Origin: Caenorhabditis elegans | Lineage: Eukaryota; Nematoda; Chromadorea; Rhabditida; Rhabditidae | Length of the DNA stretch: 64,000 nucleotides | Assembly (NCBI RefSeq): GCF_000002985.6 | Contig: NC_003282.8 | Span: 1-64,000 of the forward strand | Reading direction: 5' to 3' | In this document: positions 58,482-64,000 of the stretch, in pieces | Layout: each line of letters opens with the position of its first letter | Numbering within the stretch: position 1 is the stretch's first letter | Made by a program: the position numbers and the translations under genes | Notes under the pieces: generated by a model | What the model saw: the letters and a program-made list of their open reading frames with translations, nothing else | What the model was told of the DNA's origin: nothing | Databases searched by the model: none

Positions 58482-58631
58482 TGGGGTTATTCAAGTAGTG
58501 TCGGAAAATTAAAAAGTGTAGAAAAATTACGTCACAACCTTATTCAAGTAGATAAAAACATGTATTTAAATACATTTGTGACGTCACAAATGTATTTAAA
58601 TACATTTTGCTACATTACTTGAATAACCCCA
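58482..58631. mobile_element. 150-bp MITE with 16-bp TIRs and a perfect 46-bp palindrome
   Basis: Sixteen-base inverted ends (58482-58497 tggggttattcaagta; 58616-58631) are flanked on each side by TTA, a likely target-site duplication. Inside, 58560-58605 is a perfect 46-base palindrome centred on tgacgtca. No coding capacity. The flanks (58411-58470 and 58870-58940) carry two diverged copies of another repeat word (cttaagggttt..gcatcctgca), so the element appears to have landed in repeat DNA. Confidence 0.85.
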
Positions 58632-59276
58632 TTACCGATGAAAATCTATTTCACAACTTTTAAAAATTAAGTTATGTTTTTTCTTTCTGTTGAGATCGGG
58701 ATAGAAATACAAGTCCAATGATATGGGAACATTTAATAGTGCGTTCAGGAAAAAGCTTTTTTTTTCTCTAATATCTACATTCTCTAATAGTTTTACATCT
58801 CGGTAGGTGTCCAAAAATTAGTATTACATGACTTACTGATAGATGGTATACGATGATTCTTCCAGGTGAGGTCCAACTGATCTTTCAACTACACATCTTA
58901 AGGGTTTCTCGGCATCCTGCAGCAGTCATCATTTTTCGTAATCTTTTTTTTTGACAGAGCCAAATTCTCAAAACAGAAGGAGAGCTATAGAAGTTGTATG
59001 CACTGTATGAGTGATTCCATCACAACCTAGCTCATATGGTCGAAGTGATTAACTATTTTTTACAAGCAAGTTTCACATTTCTGAATTGTTTCTTCATACC
59101 GGATACTGATAGTTTTATAAACAAACGAACTTAAATCTATCAATCAATCAAAAATGTATGAACCTATACCTTTTGAACGCTTAATATATTATCAAATTTA
59201 GAAAAAAAACTAACACATCAAATTTGACTGCGCGACAACAACATTTCCTGCGCTGGAATATCCATTTTTCGCGTCT

Positions 59277-59464
59277 CACGTGGTGTTAGGCTGTCCCATC
59301 ACGGTTTGATCTACAAAAAATGCGGCAATTTTTCGCCCAAAAAAATGTGACGTCAGCACGTTCTTAGCCATACAAAATCAGTTGAGAACTCTGCGTCTCA
59401 ACTCCCGCATTTTTTGGAGATCTACGTATATTCATCCAAAATGAGACACTTTTAAACCACGTGG
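59277..59464. mobile_element. TIR element (CACGTGGTGTCA family)
   Basis: Copy beginning cacgtggtgttagg and ending aaaccacgtgg, with the inner ctacaaaaaatgcgg and cccgcattttttgg words. Confidence 0.75.
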
Positions 59465-61536
59465 TGTCTTCTCCGGATTCCAGCCGTTTTTATGACATGT
59501 GGTCTTGAGAGGGAAAATTTAATAAATTTTGATGTGTCAGTTAACTTTTTTCAACTTAATACTATAACTAAATCACCATAAATACCTCTTGTCCAGAGCA
59601 GTTTCGCTTTTTCCGCGCTTGAGTGTTTTCTTAACATTACGATTAAAAACTGAGTAAATACAAATTTATTGAAAGACAGCCGATAAACAAAACCAAAAAA
59701 AACTATGGCACTTGCACAAAAACAACAGTCTGTGTACTGTGTAGACATTGTATCTTCCCATATCCCCACAAACAGCTGCCCCATTCACCCTGTCTCCTCC
59801 TCCAGGTGTCACTCATCTTCCGCCACAAGACCGCTCGGGCGGTCATTTTTATTTTTACACCCTTTTTTTGTAAAAAATTTTGCACAAACGTTTTTGTTGA
59901 ATTTTCAACTTTTTAATTTTTTACTGTTACATATGTTTATTAACGGTATTTTACTGGATTACTCTCTACATCTTCTATCGCTGATAACTATTGAACCATT
60001 AACTCTATAAAAAAGTTGTCAACTGACAAAATATTTAAAACTTTATGACCAACAATTTTTTTGTTTGAAAAAAATTTCCATCTGCAAAACTGACAATGTT
60101 ATGTGCCTTTAAAGTGAGAAAACTTATTTTTTTCAAAATTTTTGGGGATTTTCAAATTTCCCTCATTTTTCATAGCGTCGTCCTGATAGAAGAATTTTGG
60201 TCGAATGTATACTTTTTGTAATTAAATTAAAAAATGTTCAGAACGGGGGACAAAATCAGGCAGAAGCCTTCCAAAAACCATGTTCCGCCCAATCAGGGAG
60301 GGGACCGGCCGGGGGAAATTAGATTTTCCACGAATTTGGATTTAAATTTAGAACTTTCTTCCTTTTTTTTTCTCTCTGACCGGTTGCTCAGGAATTTGTA
60401 TGATTTCTAGTTGCTTGGTGCCCCCTATTATTCGTTTTTTTTTCGAATCGCAATTTGTTGTGTTCTCTCCGTTTTCTAATAAAACCAGGAGAAGAAGAGC
60501 CCCTGTTTCCATGAGCTCCCACTTCCTTCTCGAGAAAAAGCCTCTTGAAAAACCAATATTGACAGCTTGACCAGTTGATGAAGAAAGAAACTGAAAAATA
60601 AAATTGAATCCAGTTTTTACACAATGCCATTTCACTGTCTTCATTTCCGTCCCGATAGGTTTCGTGTAGGCACCATTTTTGAGACTTTACCGCAGCAGCG
60701 TGGCGCACACAGTTGATTTTCGGTTCGCGTATCATTCGTATACGTGTTCAATTCGCGTATAAATCATGTATCGCGAAACGAATATTTGAGTCACAAAAAA
60801 AATTCGTTGAAAATACGCGTAAACAAAAAAATGCGACCATTTTCGCGATACGCGAGTTTTTCTCGAATTAATCGGGAATAACCAAAGAGATAAATTCAAA
60901 TCAATAAATTATTTTTTGTCTATTTTTTGTCCCTTTTTAAATGATTTTTCCGTTTTCCAAGTAATTTTTTTCTATTTTTATTCGATAATATTGTCAATAA
61001 TGTATTCCTTCGCAAATTTATGCAGAAATAGTCGACATAATTAATGTTTTTTCGGCAAATTTTCCCGTTTCAATGGTTTCCAAGACAAAGGAACACATTT
61101 TCCGAGGATTCCTGCTAAATTAGTTAAGAAAATTAGAAAAATAGTTTCTAAATTATACAGTTCAAGAATATACATATATTATATCTTAAGCTTCAATGTA
61201 AGCTTCAATGTAGTAGTGACATTCTCACTAATTTTTGAAATTTAGGTTATTGTTACTTTTTTTGAAAGAAAAGAAAGTCAATTTATAGGTATTTCGTATT
61301 CTCAATAGAACTTCATTGAACATGCAAAACAACTTTTTAATGGAAATAAAAATACCATTTTGAAGATATGTTCAATAATTACTCGACTAAATTCAAATAT
61401 TCTGATTGAAATTCAGAATTTCTTGCACTTCACTACAAAAAATAGACTAAAATTCCGAATAAGAGAAGTTAAATTTCTATTATAATATACTTTAAGCTAG
61501 TATAAGAATTAAGATTATTTTCCCATTTTTCCAAAG
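59465..61536. other. Intergenic AT-rich region without a recognised gene
   Basis: Open frames occur on the minus strand (59551-59885 and 60348-60735), but they lack recognisable domains or a convincing splice context. A patch at about 60720-60860 has repeated palindromic cgcgta/cgcgatacgcg words. This may include promoter DNA for the partial gene at 61537. Confidence 0.4.
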
Positions 61537-61766
61537 TACGGTACCGTAGGGCGTCTCGGACACGATCCAGATTCTTCGATTCCACAACGGCTCAAAACAG
61601 GTAAATCGTTTTTAATAATAATCACTGTTTCCAAGGTTTTCTGCGTTGTAGTAATGAGATCGCAAGGAGCATATGGTGTCAAAGTTTTTCAACGATGTTC
61701 TACTGGAGTCCTTCCAACGCAACATCTTCCTGGATTTCCCCGCCAACATGGAGAACTCAGGTCCAG
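61537..61766 (+). CDS. Two-exon fragment of an unrecognised gene
   Basis: Exon 61537-61600 (GTVGRLGHDPDSSIPQRLKT, phase 1 at its GTAAAT donor) joins 61659-61766 in the frame RKEHMVSKFFNDVLLESFQR, continuing NIFLDFPANMENSGP to a GTATGT donor. The amphipathic, low-stop sequence looks coding. The acceptor before 61659 (taatgag) is weak, and the other two frames of exon 2 are also open, so the frame is inferred from composition. No initiation or stop codon was placed, and the gene would continue on both sides or out of view. No family recognised. Confidence 0.45.
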
Positions 61767-61929
61767 GTATGTTCAGAGAAAATTCATAGAATGCACATCG
61801 TTCTCAAAAAATTTATTGAGCAAAAAAACAAAAAGTTTGCAATTAAATATCTTGAAAAAAAGTTAGAATAAAAAAATCCAAATTACAAGTTTTAAAATTT
61901 TTTCGAAATTTTTTTAACTTTTCAAAATT

Positions 61930-63670
61930 CGATTAGATGTTATAAAAAATGTAAAATTGGTTGATTTTTTTTAAAGTTTAGATGTTCTCAACACGATTTC
62001 AGACAAAAACCTGAGGTTTAGAAGAACTCATATATTCAAAAAACGCATTCACTTTGGATGCTTATATCTCCTCGAAAAAAAATTTTTATGGCTATGTGAT
62101 CAACTACAAAGTTGTTTATCTTAATCTAAAGTACAACTTTGTAGTTGATCGTTTTTTATCAAAAAATTTGTTGGTTGAGATAAAGTTGTGTAAAGTTCGA
62201 CACCTTCATGCTTGTATTTTCTACTTCTTTTTATCTTCATATCTCGACCACAAATTTTTTTGAGGAAAAACAATCAACTACAAAATTGTACTTTAGATTA
62301 AGATAAGCAACTTTGTAGTTGAACACTTTGTCATAAAAATTTTTTCCGCGAAGATAAAAGCATCCAAAGTGAAAGCGTTTTTTGAACTTAGGAGTTCTAC
62401 TATACCTCAGGTTTTCGTTTGATCTCGTGTTCAGAACATCGAGACTGAAAAAACAATCAATTTCACAGTTGTCTATAACGTCTGATCAAATTATGAAAAG
62501 TTTTCAAAAAAAAAATTCGAAAAAATTTTAGAAAATTTTCATAAGGGGGGACCCTTTGGAATTTTTTTTCAAAAAAATCCAAAAAATCATTTTTTCTAAA
62601 GTTGTCAATTATTTATCAGATATTGTAGAAATATGTTCACTTGTTCGTTTCCATAAGTTTTCTTACCAAATGTGGTGCTTTCGAAAACTAAGAAACTGTA
62701 AAAACCTCTATTCATCCAACTGATCTACCTACTATGCAAGTTTTTCGAAGTCATGCCCCAGATCGGGCAAGCAAGATATCAAAAATTGTCAACTACAAAC
62801 TTGTTTAAGTTGTTATGGAACATGTTTCATGTTTAATAGTTGTTTGCTTTCTGTGCAGAGTGCCGAGATATCATCAGTCAAAATCAGTGATATTTGACTC
62901 AATTAGGTGCTCCTATCTGTTCACCACATTTGGTAAGAAAACTTATGGAAACGAACAAGTGAACATATTTCTACAATATCTGATAAATAATTGACAACTT
63001 TAGAAAAATAATTTTTTGGATTTTTTTGAAAAAAAATCCAAAGGGCCCCCCCTTATGAAAATTTTCTAAAATTTTTTCGAATTTTTTTTTTGAAAACTTT
63101 TCATAATTTGATCAGACGTTATAGACAACTGTGAAATTGATTGTTTTTTTCAGTCTCGATGTTCTGAACACGAATTCAAACGAAAACCTGAGATATAGTA
63201 GAACTCCTAAGTTCAAAAAATGCTTTCACTTTGGATGCTTTTATCTCCGTGGAAAAAATTTTTATGACAAAGTGTTCAACTACAAAGTTGCTTATCTTAA
63301 TTTAAAGTACAATTTTGTAGTTAAACGTTTTTCATGAAAAAAATTGGTGATCGAGATAAAGTTGTGTTAATTGCGGCAGCTTCATGCTTTTATTCTCTAC
63401 TTCTTTTTCTGTTCCTATCTCGACCACCATTTTTTTTTGTAAAAAATGATCAACTATAAAGATGTACTTTAGATTAAGATAAACAACTTTGTAGTTGATC
63501 GCTTTGTGATAAAAAAATTTTTCACAGAGATATACGCATCCAAAGTGAATGCGTACATTGAACTTTGCGGTTCGACTATACCTCAGGGTTTTGCCTGAAA
63601 TTGTGTTCAGAACATTCAAACTAAGAAAAACGATCAACTTTACATTTTTCTAATACATCTGACCAAGTTT
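61930..63670. mobile_element. 1.7-kb fold-back element
   Basis: Symmetric about base 62800: 61930-62677 pairs inverted with 62923-63670. The inner 400 bases of each arm are nearly identical, for example accaaatgtggtg at 62665-62677 and its complement at 62923-62935. Each arm holds two inverted copies of a 200-base subunit (gcattcactttggatgc, aactacaaagttg), so the structure is nested. Short open frames follow the repeat symmetry and are not genes. Related sequence may continue to the right edge of the window. Confidence 0.8.
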
Positions 63671-64000
63671 TGAGTAGTTAGAACAAATTTTGAAAAAAAG
63701 TCCAAAGGGTTAAATTTTTCAATTTTTTTTTAGAAATTTTTAGAAATTTTTTTGAAAACTTATCGAAAAATGTTTATATTTTGCACAAATGTGCCAAATT
63801 TTTTGTTTCTTCATTTTGGATAACCAGGACACAATTTCAGATAACAAATTGAGGTACAGAAACAGTATGTTCCAAAAAGGAGCATATTTCGGAATCCTAT
63901 ATCTCCGCGGAGAAAAATTTTATGCTTTAGCGAAGAACTTACAAATTGTTTGGCTTGAAGTGAAGAACAACTTTTTAGTAAGATTTTTTTTCACAAAAAA

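Noticed and set aside
62054..63637. Set of similar 68-101-residue open frames (KVVYLNLKYNF type)
   Set aside because: They recur symmetrically because they lie in the nested fold-back repeat; codon content and positions follow the repeat, not a gene family.

Overview
The window is a nematode chromosome end, most likely Caenorhabditis and quite possibly C. elegans itself. Supporting signs are CCTAAG/TTAGGC telomere repeats at base 1, AT-rich DNA, many introns with TTTCAG-type acceptors, and dispersed repeats of Caenorhabditis style. Every gene call is a hand-built exon model read from splice sites, reading frame and remembered family features; no database search was run.

The dominant feature is a near-perfect inverted duplication. 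Bases 149-23654 (left arm) are the reverse complement of 24227-47730 (right arm), separated by a 572-bp unique spacer (23655-24226). The telomere repeats (1-150) begin exactly where the left arm stops matching. The right arm runs on into unique DNA beyond 47730, so it is the ancestral copy, and the left arm is a fold-back copy that was capped by a new telomere. I found five substitutions and one homopolymer indel between the arms, so the event is recent.

Genes within each arm: (1) a KIND-FERM-3xPDZ scaffold gene resembling PTPN13/FRMPD2 without a phosphatase. It is complete on the right (48844 to 32953, minus strand, 1551 codons) and has lost its 5' end on the left because the telomere lies in an intron. 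(2) A C1GALT1-like glycosyltransferase, nested antisense in the intron that splits PDZ1. (3) A short TRPM-like cation channel of 813 codons, tail-to-tail with the scaffold gene. (4) A small hypothetical gene and a coiled-coil gene, head-to-head with the channel gene. Because of the symmetry, genes 2-4 are fully duplicated, while the scaffold has one whole copy and one 5'-truncated copy.

From 47731 to 64000 the sequence is unduplicated. It holds the KIND exons, a long 5' flank, a 57-codon single-span membrane protein (53401-53631, minus), a two-exon fragment of an unrecognised plus-strand gene (61537-61766), and many fold-back or terminal-inverted-repeat elements. These include a 150-bp element with a 46-bp perfect palindrome and a 1.7-kb fold-back near the right edge. 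No CRISPR array, prokaryotic operon or viral gene was seen.
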